Notes under the pieces: model-generated
What the model was told of the DNA's origin: nothing
Databases searched by the model: none
The model's input: only the letters and a program-made list of their open reading frames with translations
Position numbers and translations under genes: made by a program
From: Mactra quadrangularis
Lineage: Eukaryota; Mollusca; Bivalvia; Venerida; Mactridae
DNA: 64,000 nucleotides
Assembly (NCBI GenBank): GCA_025267735.1
Contig: CM046307.1
Coordinates: forward strand, 8,562,258-8,626,257
Direction: 5' to 3'
Part shown: in pieces, positions 42,689 through 53,369 of the stretch
Numbering within the stretch: the first letter of the stretch is position 1
How the letters are laid out: each line of letters begins with the position of its first letter

Positions 42689-44662
42689 ATGGCTATGTCA
42701 AAGGAATTGATGTCATTAGATGTGAACAAGGAGTCGGATGAGGGAAACCTTACACATCCCGCTGACCTGTGCGAGGTTATCTTCCATCTTGAAAACCCTT
42801 TAGATGCTGAAGATAAACTGAGTCGTCAGGTGAAGCTGGCCAGGAGATTGGGACAGACAGGATGGTTATGTGAGGTGGGATCCCGGCTATTCCGGTTAGG
42901 GTTTAAACCCAAGGAATGGCTGGAGATCAATGTTATTGCATTTGGAGATCCTACACCAGAGGAAGAACTTACTCCTGACTAGGAAGATAAGTTATTGGAC
43001 ATGGACACTGAGCCCCCCAAGATGGAATGGGCAGATGAGCCAATGCCCTCGTCACCAGAGGCTTCAGTTATCTTAACGAAGCCTGTGAGTCCAGTCAAGC
43101 CAGTGGCTAGAGCTGAAGAAGTCAGGGAAGAGAAGACATCTGTGAAGAGAAGTCCCCACAGACAGTCAGTTAGGTCCCCTAACAGGTCTGTGAGAGGGCG
43201 CCGTTATGATTTTCATCATGGGAACAGAAGGAACACTCAGGACAGGTACAAGAGTCATAGGTCATCTCAACCCCAACGTAGACCAAGGGACAGAACCTCT
43301 TCATCTGAAGAAGGGAGGAAAAAGGCAAGGAGTTCTTACACTAATACCAACCCTTGTCCTATTCCAGGCTGCGTTGAGGTAGAGACAGAAGATCATGTCC
43401 TAAAAGCCCATCTTCCTGGGGTTTTTACAACTTGTTTACATGGTGAAGACGTACTTTGTAGAAGAATTGGAGCCCTCAAGCTAATCATGAGATGGCTGGT
43501 TGGCTCTTCCAAGACGCTGGAAGATCTCATTAAGTATGCCGAGCGAGCTGGCCTTGTTAGAGAACGTGGAGTTGGCAGCGAGCTGAGACAGGGGATGGTG
43601 GAGCTTTGTCAAGGTCTTGCCCTGCAAACTCCACCATACTACGACATCACCACCAGGGGAAATGGAGTTACTGCTCTTTTACATTGGAGAGTCCTGTTGG
43701 GGTTACTATCCATGTTAGAACCCCATCAGAGAACCAACCTGATGGAGACGTACGAGCTGTCAGAGGATGATAAGTTACTTCTGCCCAAGGCGCCAGAGGC
43801 TTTCGATTGCCATTTTCACCTGGACAGATTAGCTAGGGAGTACCGGCTTCCAAGATCAGATCTGAAAGCTGTATTGAACAACCCGAAGGTGAGCAAGGAC
43901 GTAGAAGTTACTTTGGTTGGTATGGTAGCCAATTTCTGCAACCCAAATAGTATTCCCTCGTCAGATGAGATCAACCAATTATCCAAACAGGGTGTGGACG
44001 TAACTGTTGGTATCCACCCAAGATTAGATCTGGAGGTAGGAACCATGGACCACCTCCGAACTGCGTTATCCAATGTAAACGTGGTTGGATTGGGTGAAGT
44101 GGGTATCGACAGAACAGAGCCAGCTGACAAGTGGATTTCCCAACTGCAGAAATTGGAGAAGGTTCTTACTTTACTGAAACCACATCATGTTTTGGTTTTA
44201 CACGTCAGAGGCCAGAACACTGTTGCCACATCCGATGAGGCTTTGCTGACCATGTGGTACCTACTGAAAGGACAGCCAACCGTCACTAAGGAACATTTCA
44301 TTCATCTCCACTCGTACTCTGGATCTTTTGGGATGATGGAGCGTTGGATGAAGAGTTTCCCCAACACCTATTTTGGGTTCACCCAAGTAGTTGCTTCCAA
44401 TCAACAAGACATCAGAGAGCTTCTTCGGGCTGTGCGTCAATGTCCTGAAGACAAGTTCATGCTAGAAACAGATGCCCCCTATTTCAAGCCTCCCGGCACT
44501 GCCCATTTAAAGAACAACCCTTCTTTAATTGGGTATGTCGCCAAGTCAGTAGCTGAAATAAGGGGAACAGACTGGAAGAAGATCTTGGAAATCACTACAA
44601 GAAACGCCCGTCTGTTCTACCGTAGGAAGTATAGATCCCTACTCCTGGTAGACCAGGGATGA
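42689..44662 (+). CDS. Retrotransposon ORF3: SR-rich region, C2H2-like finger and TatD-type nuclease
   Basis: This is a single frame of 657 codons with one in-frame stop (TAG 42980, in DPTPEEELTPD|EDKLL, probably from CAG). The part after it is open for 555 codons from 42995. In that numbering: an Arg/Ser/Pro-rich region at residues 40-110; a C2H2-like finger, CPIPGC with HVLKAH, near 122-138; a helical linker; and a TatD/amidohydrolase domain at 268-550. The domain motifs are FDCHFHLD (metal ligands H273, H275), VTVGIHP, GLGEVGID (E368), LVLHVRG (H403), HLHSYSG (H439) and LETDAPYF (D493). This is the full ligand set of TatD DNases, so the fold looks catalytically competent. TatD enzymes are metal-dependent DNases. 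A nuclease of this kind in an LTR element is unexpected. Its role there is unknown. Confidence 0.85.
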
Positions 44663-44800
44663 ATAGGGCCAATAGGCTCATGGGGGTCGTTACGAAATGA
44701 TCAACCTGTCTTCATGTACAAGAGAAACAACGCCAACCAGTCAATAGGCCCAGGGGGGTCGTTATGAAATGATCAACCTGTCTTCATGTACAAGAAAAAC
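44663..44800 (+). repeat. Short tandem duplication in the 3' non-coding part of the Gypsy element
   Basis: A segment reading GGGGGTCGTTACGAAATGAT followed by CAACCTGTCTTCATGTACAA begins near 44682 and again near 44755, with few differences (GTTATGAAATG in the second). The duplication lies between ORF3 and the polypurine tract and has no coding content. Confidence 0.8.
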
Positions 44801-44859
44801 TACGTCAATCAGTCACCTGGAAGCACCTTTAATGTCATCACTCGTCTTCACCTTAAAGA

Positions 44860-44874
44860 TAAAGAGGGGGGAAG
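44860..44874 (+). promoter_or_regulatory. Polypurine tract
   Basis: AAAGAGGGGGGAAG directly abuts the 3' LTR and would prime plus-strand DNA synthesis. Just upstream (44663-44870) is a non-coding stretch with two copies of a GATCAACCTGTCTTCATGTA segment about 67 bp apart. Confidence 0.9.
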
Positions 44875-45099
44875 TGTGGTGCTAACCGTCTAGACCGAAG
44901 TCGTCCGAATGTTCCAGAAGTAGCTGGGCATCTTGGGAACGATAGATCAGACAAAGTCCTGCTTCCATAGAAGTAACAACGGTCAGAATTTCAACGTATT
45001 CAATCGAGTAGTATCAACAGTTGGAACAATCATCCAGAATTGGTGAGTCTATTTTTAGTTACAATATTGTTCGTGTTTCACATTGGTAAAAGTACTATA
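44875..45099 (+). repeat. 3' LTR (225 bp)
   Basis: It is nearly identical to the 5' LTR, and retains 23 bp (GTATTCAATCGAGTAGTATCAAC-type segment between TCAAC repeats) missing from the 5' copy. It ends ACTATA, followed by the CACG target duplication. Confidence 0.93.
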
Positions 45100-45466
45100 C
45101 ACGTTAGATTTTCTTTGCTCTATTTTCGGAAAACCATTTTCATCTTGCCCTAACAGTTTATGCCGTCAGCGAGTGTTTCCTTAATAAAGTCCATATATCC
45201 CTATATTCCGTGTCCATTTTTAAATAGATCCTTGTACTTCCGATCCTTATATCCACAAAAATTATAAGCTTAAAACTTAACTTGTCAAAATAGTAAATAC
45301 TATCAACTTCATGACAAGGTCGCCAGTATGACTTCATGATCAAGCGTAGTAAAAAGCATTTGGGGTGCGCCAATGGGAAATTGAACTAAAAGACTGCATT
45401 AGTTTTTTTGTACATTTTAGAGCTCCCGACCGATTTTAAAGGGATTTGAAGTATTATAAAATCGTA

Positions 45467-45600
45467 ATAAAGATTTCTGACGGTGTATATGGGTCCTTAT
45501 ACCCCTCGAAGCTACATATAACCCCTCGGCTGACGCCTCGGGGTATATGTGCTATCGGGGTATAAGGACCCATATACACCGTCAAAAATCTTTATAACTA
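45467..45600. repeat. Large imperfect hairpin (foldback) with about 60 bp arms
   Basis: GACGGTGTATATGGGTCCTT followed by ATACCCC at 45479 is matched by inverted GGGGTATAAGGACCCATATACACCGTC ending at 45585. Arms extend outward through AAAGATTT and inward through the ACATATA/CCCCTCGG region. The loop is only a few bases (GCTGACGC). It is non-coding. Confidence 0.85.
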
Positions 45601-45870
45601 ATAATATATCAACAACACTACTTTACTTTGAAACTAAAAAAGTGATCATTTTCCCCATTGTACAATAATATACCTAGAGTAATATAATGCTTTAAACTTT
45701 ATGAAACTAAAAGTGATCAAAAGTGATGATAACAGAGAATATGCTAATGAGATATACCTAGAGCATTATAATGTTTGAAATTTAGTGATGAAAAGTGATG
45801 ATAACAACAAATATATCAACAACACTATTTTACTTTGAAACTAAAAAAGTGATCATTTTCCCCACTGTGC
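45600..45870 (+). repeat. Duplicated segment of about 205 bp
   Basis: ATATATCAACAACACTACTT followed by TACTTTGAAACTAAAAAAGTGATC occurs at about 45605 and again at about 45810. Between them AAAGTGATGATAACA also recurs. The same family appears at 35780 on the other side of the Gypsy element. Confidence 0.75.
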
Positions 45871-45984
45871 GCGTAGCTTATACACTACTCACCTAAATCA
45901 TAAAATTGAAAGTGTCTAGCGAGCTGCGGCTAGATATGTTTGTAATAATTATAATTTCCATAGTAGTGTAACCCAAATGCTTAA

Positions 45985-48900
45985 TGAACTTGGGTGGCCC
46001 TCCCTAGAAAAGCCGCAGACTCCAGTCCTCTCTTGTAGTGTTCTACAAAATCCAATACAAACTTGTATATGTTGACCATAACCATCTTTGATGACATAAA
46101 TTCCTGATAGAATGGAATATTTTACATTTCTGATTACAGCTGCTCTGCTATGGTGTCAACCCTATCACGACCGAGATGTCTGGACAGAATCAGCCCCAAG
46201 TAACCAGACACAACAGCTAGATATATGGTATAGTACTAACCTGCAGCTTGAATGTAAACATTTAAAAACTATTACATTAACGGAGTGTTCAGACTTTAGA
46301 AATGTTTTCGAATCTATCAAAGATGATCTTTTATTCTCAAAGACGATACATACAAACTTTGGCATAGATAAGTTGTGTACTCTCTATTTCCATATAAAAT
46401 TTTCTAGGCGCTATAAACATGCTTGTACTCATCCTAAATACTTTATACAACTCATATTGCTGTTATCTGGAGATATCGCTACAAACCCTGGACCAGTCCG
46501 CTATCCTTGTGGTTCATGCACCAAGGCAGTAGCAAAAAACCATAGAGCAGTATACTGTGAAACATGCTACTTCTGGTTCCACATAAAGTGTGCTGCGATA
46601 TCTCCTCAGGATTATTCAACTCTGCAGAAATCTCCGGAAGCCTGGCTCTGTCAAAACTGTTCAAAAATGTCTCATTTCACAGACTCCTTCTTCAACTCTA
46701 CATACGGCAGTTTTCATGATTTATCATCAGATAGTATCTCTAGTGATAATAACCTAGAAAATATTTTTGAGGAACTTATAGCTATTCGTAAAAAGTATCC
46801 AAGACGGTTTTTATGTGCAAGCTTAAACATAAACAGTTTACGTAACAAATTCTGCTATATCTATGATATTCTCATAAATAAACATGTTGATCTATTATTC
46901 CTTCTAGAAAGTAAAATTGATGACAGCTTCCCAGATGCACAGTTCTCTGTTGACGGCTACCACTTCTGGAGACGAGACAGGAACGCCTTTGGTGGAGGGA
47001 TAGCAGCCTACTTAAGGTCTGATATTGCAGGTGATAGAAAATGTGACTTTGAATTCACACATCTAGAATCCATCAGTGTCGAAGTAAGAGTTAATAAATC
47101 AAAATTTTTAATATGTGGAGCATACAAACCACCATCCATGACTAGAACAATTTGTGAGGAAGACTGTGATAAAATTCTAGTTAAGTGTTTTGATAGCTAT
47201 GAAAATGTCATTGTTATAGGTGATTTAAATTATAACATGTTAAATGTTGAAAACTCTCAACCTCTAAACCATATCTGTGATATTTTTAATCTTAGTAATG
47301 TCATTATTAACCCTACTTGTTTCCCTAGAAATAGTGTACCTTCCTTGATAGACGTTATTTTAACTAGCAACAAATCAGAAATTGGAGACATTTTAAATTT
47401 TGACTGTGGTCTTAGTGACATACATCATTTCATAGGTTTTCAACTTAAAACAGAACTGCAGCCTTCCAAGCCTAAGTATTGTTCTTATAGGAGCTACAAA
47501 CAATTCAATCCAGATTCTTTTAATACTGATTTACATGAACAGTTTTTATCTCTTGATTTTAATTCTGAAAACACTAATCATCTTTATGAACAGTTCCAGA
47601 GTAAGCTAACTGAAACTATAAACAAACATGCACCGCTCAAATCAAGGAAAGTTATTAACCAGCCACTGCCATATATGAACAAACAGCTAAAGAATGCCAT
47701 ATATAAAAAACGAATGTTACACAACAAATATAAGTCTAATAAAAACTCATCAAACTTTGAAAAATTCTGAAAACAAAGAAATCTTGTAACAAGTTTAAAA
47801 CGAAGATCCATGAATAAATATTTTATTGATAGGTGTGTAGGCGGCTGCAAATCTACTAACTTTTGGGCAACAGTAAAACCATTTTTAACAAACAAAGGGT
47901 CTAACAAACAGAAAGACACAATTTTATGTGAAAATGAAACTTTAATAAATGACCAAACTCAAGTTTGCTTTATTTTTAATAATTTCTTCGTAAATGTGGC
48001 ACAGAACATTGGAACTGACTCTGTACCTGTTGATGCTAATCACCCAAGTATTAAAAGTATTGTTCAAAACAAGTCTTCTGATTTTAACTTTGATTTTAAA
48101 CCTGTTTCAGAGAATTTTATTTCAAAACAAATAGATAAACTTAAGGTTAGAAAGGCAACGGGTATAGACAGTATTCCAGCTAAGGTTCTCAAACTTGGCA
48201 AGCCGGCCCTTCTGAAACCCTTAACTGAACTTGTAAACAACTCCCTTACTACTTCAACTTTTCCAAGTGAACTGAAAACTGCCTAGGTAACTCCACTACA
48301 CAAAAAGAATAGCACATTGGTCAAAGGCAACTATAGGCCAGTCAGTATTTTACCAGTTTTATCTAAGATTTTCGAAAGATCTATTAATGTTCAACTTTGT
48401 GAATTTTTTAATAACCATTTTAATATATTCCTATCTGCTTTTAGACCAGGATACGGATGCCAAACAACTTTGTTAAAAATTATTGAGGACTGGAAAAAGG
48501 CCCTGGATGATAACAAGTACATTGCTGCTATTCTAATGGATCTTAGTAAAGCGTTCGACTGTTTACCGCATGATCTTTTACTTTTGAAATTAAAATATTA
48601 TGGCTTGTCAGAAAATGCTCTACAACTTATTAAAAGTTACCTTACTGATCGTCAACAATGTGTTAAGATAGGCCAAATTAGGTCAAATTTTTTAACATTG
48701 TATAAGGGTGTTCCCCAAGGATCTATTTTAGGACCTGTGATGTTTAACATTTTTATCAATGACATTTTTAATTCTGTTCACCACTCAAATTTATATAACT
48801 ATGCGGATGACAATACGCTTTCTTCCTGTCACAAAAATTTAGATGTTGTCAAACAAAACTTGGAAGCAGATAGTACTTCTCTTATTCAGTGGTTTGAGCA

Positions 48901-50216
48901 TAATAAAATGCAGGCAAACCCTGAGAAATTTCAAGCAATTTCTGTAGGCAGGAAAACTAAAGACCGTAATATTGATTTTAATATTGATAATTTTACTATT
49001 CATTGTGATGAAGAAGAAAAACTTTTAGGAGTAACTATTGATTTTAAGCTAAATTTTGACAAACATGTATCAAACATCTGTAAAAAAGCTTCAAGGCAAC
49101 TAAATGTACTAAAAAGAATCGGAAAATATTTGTGTAAACTTGGCAAACTGAACATCTATTATTCTTTTATCTTATCAAACTTCAACTATTGTCCACTTAC
49201 TTGGCATTTTTGCAGTGAATCAAACACCAAAAAAGTTGAAAATATTCAAAAGAGGGCTTTACGCTTTATATATAATGACTATTCATCAAGCTACGAAGCC
49301 TTGTTGCAGAAGTCTGCCTTGCCAACTTTGAGAATTAGGCGTCTGCGCTCTATTGCTTTGGAAAGTTTTAAAATCATACATAAACAGTCACCAGTGTATT
49401 TACATGATCTTTTAACTGTAAAACAGAATTCTTATTCTTTTAGGTATACAAATACGGTAGAAATACCTCGGGTAAGAACCAGTAAGTATGGTTTGGGATC
49501 CTTCCGTTTCGGCGCAGCCAGACTCTGGAACAAACTCCCTCAACATTTTTGGGAAGAGACAAACTATAACCAGTTCCAGAGTCTGATTGCAGGTTGGAAT
49601 GGAGAGAGTTGCCACTGTTCTGCTTGTGCTTCATGCTAGTTGGTTCAACCTTATGTTTTTAAATGTACTGTTTTTATATGAAGCTTGCTTGCTCTTATAA
49701 TTTGTATCTGTCTTTGTTGAGTTTACAGCTTGCTTCATATGTTTAACTTGTTCACTTCTTTATTTTATTGTTTGTAAGCTCTGTTTTATGTTATTCTATA
49801 TGTATATCTCCTATATTTTAAATGAAGTATTTAACTCAGCAATTATGCTTCTACCAGACATCAAATCGTCGCATGTAGAATCCATTAGCTGTTGTTTGCA
49901 ACTTTTTTGAACATTTTATTCTGTAATTATCTGTGATAATCCATGCGATTTTAAGTAAAACCTATTTATAGTAAGTTATCCTAAAATATGCTTGTAGTTT
50001 GCTTGTAATTTTATGCATGTGTGCTTTTGTGCTTTATATATGTATGCTTTGTGCCTATATGCTTTTCTATGTTCATTATGTGTATTTTTATGTCTTAATT
50101 TGTTTGCTAAACTTTGTTACATGTTTCTGTCGGTAAATAGCTATACATAGCTAATGTTACATTGTTATAATATGCACCGACTTGAAATAAATATTTGTAT
50201 CTTGTATCTTGTATCT
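45985..50216 (+). mobile_element. Nearly full-length CR1/L2-type LINE
   Basis: It consists of a short 5' leader (from about 45985, boundary uncertain), one long ORF, a 3' UTR of about 570 bp, and a terminal run TTGTATCTTGTATCTTGTATC (50193-50213) after AATAAATA. CR1 and L2 LINEs typically end in such short tandem repeats rather than poly(A). Only two stop codons interrupt the ORF, so the insertion is relatively recent. Confidence 0.88.
46112..49639 (+). pseudogene. CR1/L2-type LINE ORF: 2A-like motif, PHD finger, AP endonuclease, reverse transcriptase
   Basis: The frame covers 1175 codons. Residues about 117-128 read LLSGDIATNPGP, a 2A-like ribosome-skipping motif whose usual Glu is replaced by Ala. 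Next is a PHD finger (YPCGSC, YCETCYFWFH, WLCQNC). The APE-type endonuclease follows with SLNINSLRNK, LLESKIDD, GDLNYNM and SDIHHF. The reverse transcriptase has KGNYRPVSILP, DLSKAFDCLPHD, GVPQGSILGP and NYADDNT, and the C-terminus has the ARLWNKLP block. Two in-frame stops, TGA at 47768 and TAG at 48284, disable it. All other motifs look intact, so replication would need helper elements. Confidence 0.9.
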
Positions 50217-50400
50217 GACTCCAACTAGAAATCTGAACTTCCTGATTCCCCAGTCCCGCAACCAGTATCACCTTAACTCATACTTCCCTAGAACCATCAG
50301 GTATTGGAATAGCCTTCCATACCAGGCCAGGTCAAATCCAGTCCCAGCCTAGATGCCTTCAAGGATAGGCTGGCGACAGTCACCTTCTAACCCCCCCCCC
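50217..50400 (+). pseudogene. C-terminal fragment of another LINE reverse transcriptase
   Basis: Translation gives RNLNFLIPQSRNQYHLNSYF then PRTIRYWNSLPYQARSNPV and, after a one-base slip, LDAFKDRLATVTF and a stop. The SYFPRTIRYWNSLP block is the conserved end of CR1-like ORF2 proteins. It is truncated on the left by the end of the preceding LINE. A run of about 13 C follows at 50389-50401. Confidence 0.7.
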
Positions 50401-50734
50401 CCACCCAAGTATGTTTTTAATCTTGCACTCTTTAAATTCTTATCTTTTTTATCCTTTTATTTTTTAACATGCACTTAATACTTTTTAACACAGTTTTCCT
50501 AACAAGCGCCTCCCAGTCATAGTCAGAATTGATTGTTCGGGAGTAACATGTAAATCTAGATGTAGTTTATTTTTATGACACATATTGGAAATATTGGAAT
50601 TCTTGTGCTTTGCAGAGTATTTTAAATTGTGTCTTTGTGAACAACAAGCAAATTCGTTGAATTAATATCCCCCGCCGAGTACTTGTTTTTACTAACACAA
50701 CAACTGGAGACATAAGACTTAATTAATAAATATG

Positions 50735-50830
50735 AAAATCCATAAAACCATAATAGGGAACATACATAACTCCATGTTAATAAATCCATAAAACCATGAT
50801 AGGGAACATACATAACTCCATGTTAATAAA
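50735..50830 (+). repeat. Two tandem copies of a 49-50 bp unit
   Basis: AAATCCATAAAACCATAATA followed by GGGAACATACATAACTCCATG is repeated at once with one change (CATGATA). It lies in the left part of the pearl-like element. Confidence 0.9.
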
Positions 50831-50849
50831 AATTATCAGGACATGCCAA

Positions 50850-53118
50850 TGAGATGCAAATTTCTGTATTGATGGTTTCCATAAAATCTTGTTGAAATCA
50901 ATCCAGCTGTTGCAAAGAAATAGCAATATTTCTCTATATGAACATTGCACAATTAATCAAGGGCAATAACTCTGAGCTGAAAGGTCTGACCAGAACAAGG
51001 CGACGATATGCGCGTCTCCTCTAGATATTGATGATTCCCATAAAGTTTCATTGAATTCCAGCCATTAGTTGCAGAGAAATAGTGCAGAATATTTTTTCCT
51101 CTATTATGCATACTGCATAACTAATCAAGGGCCATAACTCTGAGTTAAAGTGTCTGACCTGAACAAGGCAACGAAATGCCTATCTCCTCTTGGTATTGAA
51201 GATTCCCATAAAGTTTCGTTGAATTCCAGCCAGTAGTTGCAGAGAAGTAGCGCGGAAACGATTTTTACTACATATGCATACTGCATAACTAATCAAGGGC
51301 CATAACTCTGAGTTAAAGTGTCTGACTAGAACAAGCTGACGATATGCTCATCTCCTCTTCGTATTGAAAATTCCCATAAAGTTTCGTTGAATTCCAGCCA
51401 GTAGTTGCAGAGAAGTAGCGCGGAAACGATTTTTACTCTATATGCATACTGCATAACTAATCAAGGGCCATAACTCTGAGGTTAAAGTGTCTGACCGGAA
51501 CAAGCTGACGATATGTGCATCTCCTTTTGGTTTTGAAGGTTCCCATAAAGTTTCGTTGAATTCCAGCCAGTAGTTGCAGAGAAGTAGTGCGGAAACGACT
51601 TTTACTCTATATGCATACTACATAACTAATTAAGGGCCATAACTCTGAGTTAAAGGGTCTGACCGAACAAGCTGACGATATGCGTATCTCCTCTTGATAT
51701 TGAAGGTTCCCATAAAATTTCGTTGAATTCCAGCCAGTAGTTGCAGAGAAGTAGTGCGGAAACGACTTTTACTCCATATGCATACTGCATAACTAATCAA
51801 GGGCCATAACTCTGAGTTAAAGGGTCTGACCGGAACAAGCTGACGATATGCGCATCTCCTCTTGGTATTGAAGATTCCCATAAAGTTTCGTTGAATTCCA
51901 GCCAGTAGTTGCAGAGAAGTAGTGCGGGAACAATTTTTACTACATATGCATACTGAATAACTAATCAAGGGCCATAACTCTGAGTTTAAGTGTCTGACCG
52001 GAACAAGCTGACAATATGTGCATCTCCTTTTGGTTTTGAAGGTTCCCATAAAGTTTCGTTGAATTCCAGCCAGTAGTTGCAGAGAAGTAGTGCGGAAACA
52101 ACTTTTACTCTAAATGCATACTACATAACTAATTAAGGGCCATAACTCTGAGTTAAAGGGTCTGACCAGAAAAAAGCTCACAATATGCGCATCTCCTCTA
52201 GGTATTGAAGGTTCCCATAAAGTTTCGTTGAATTCCAGCCATTAGTTGCAGAGAAATAGAGCGGAAACGACTTTTACTCTATATGCATTCTACATAACTA
52301 ATCAAGGGCCATAACTCTGAGTTAAAGGGTCTGATCCAAAAAAAGCTGACCACATGCGCATCTCCTCTTGATATTGATGATTCCCATAAAGTTTCGTTGA
52401 ATTCCAGCCAGTAGTTGCAGAGAACTACTCCGGAAACGACTTTTACTCTATATGCATACTACATAACTAATCAAGGGCCATAACTCTGAGTTAAAGGGTC
52501 TGATCCAAAAAATGCTGACCACATGCGCATCTCCTCTTGATATTGATGATTCCCATAAAGTTTCGTTGAATTCCAGCCAGTAGTTGCAGAGAACTACTTC
52601 GGAAACGACTTTTACTCTATATGCATACTACATAACTAATCAAGGGCCATAACTCTGAGTTAAAGGGTCTGATCCAAAAAAAGCTGACCACATGCGCATC
52701 TCCTCTTGATATTGATGATTCCCATAAAGTTTCGTTGAATTCCAGCCAATAGTTGCAGAGAACTACTCCAGAAACGACTTTTACTCTATATGCATACTAC
52801 ATAACTAATCAAGGGCCATAACTCTAAGTTAAAGGGTCTGATCCGAAAAAAGCTGACCACATGCGCATCTCCTCTTGATATTGATGATTCCCATAAAGTT
52901 TCGTTGAATTCCAGCCAGTAGTTGCAGAGAACTAGGGGGCCTACTCCGGAAACGACTTTTACTCTATATGCATACTACATAACTAATCAAGGGCCATAAC
53001 TCTGAGTTAAAGGGTCTGATCCAAAAAATGCTGACCATATGCGCATCTCCTCTTGATATTGATGATTCCCATAAAGTTTCGTTGAATTCCAGCCAGTAGT
53101 TGCAGAGAACTACTCCGG
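50850..53118 (+). repeat. Satellite array, about 13 units of 168-169 bp
   Basis: The anchor TAATCAAGGGCCATAACTC recurs at 50953 (variant), 51121, 51289, 51457, 51626, 51793, 51961, 52129, 52298, 52467, 52636, 52805 and 52983. Spacing is 167-169 bp, except for 178 before the last copy because of a small insertion near 52934. Unit length increases from 168 to 169 along the array. Left units are more diverged than right ones. Open frames within it are shadows. Confidence 0.95.
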
Positions 53119-53127
53119 AAACGAAAT

Positions 53128-53192
53128 TCGGACGGACGGATGGACGGACGGAAGGACGGACGGACGGACGGAAGGACGGACGGACGGACAAC
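53128..53192 (+). repeat. GGAC tetranucleotide microsatellite
   Basis: This is an imperfect (GGAC)n run with GGAT and GGAA variants, beside the last satellite unit. Confidence 0.95.
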
Positions 53193-53269
53193 GCCAAAAC
53201 TATATCCCCCTCCCGATTTCATCGGCGGGGGATAATTATATATGGGCTAAATATCAGTAACATTTACAA

Positions 53270-53369
53270 GTATCGTATCATTCTCGTTCCCAGAGTCTAG
53301 TAGGATTCTCAATACTAGCTAGTATTGAGAATCCTACTAGACTCTGGGAACGAGAATGGTATCGTATCA
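53270..53369. repeat. 80 bp perfect palindrome flanked by direct repeats
   Basis: Positions 53279-53318 are the exact reverse complement of 53319-53358 with no spacer (centre CTAG|CTAG). GTATCGTAT stands on both sides (53270-53278 and 53359-53367), like a 9 bp target duplication. If genuine, it is a very recent foldback insertion. An assembly or cloning artefact is the alternative. Confidence 0.85.

Larger units (their letters stand above)
36339..45099 (+). mobile_element. Ty3/Gypsy LTR retrotransposon with a TatD-nuclease ORF
   Basis: This 8.76 kb element has every structural part in order: 5' LTR, primer binding site, gag, pol (protease, reverse transcriptase, RNase H, integrase, PHD finger), a third ORF with a TatD-like nuclease, polypurine tract and 3' LTR. 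The flanks CACG (36335-36338 and 45100-45103) are a 4 bp target-site duplication. The two LTRs differ at about 4 substitutions plus a 23 bp gap in the 5' copy, so insertion was fairly recent. pol is nevertheless broken by a frameshift, a deletion and several stops. This copy cannot move by itself, but could be mobilised by intact relatives. Confidence 0.92.
50661..53240. mobile_element. Pearl-like element with 168 bp tandem core
   Basis: The left end (ATTAATATCCCCCGCCGAG at 50661) and right end (CGGCGGGGGATAATTATAT ending at 53240) are inverted copies. Between them are a 49 bp duplication, a long array of about 168 bp units and a GGAC-type microsatellite close to the right end. This layout corresponds to the pearl elements described from bivalves (tandem core of about 160 bp beside an ACGG-type microsatellite). 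It is non-autonomous, with no protein gene. Confidence 0.75.

Noticed and set aside
51630..52049. 139-codon minus-strand frame with internal repeats
   Set aside because: It is a shadow of the 168 bp satellite units, whose length is a multiple of 3.
52964..53300. Arg/Pro/Ser-rich frames on both strands
   Set aside because: They are translations of the GGAC microsatellite and the end of the satellite.
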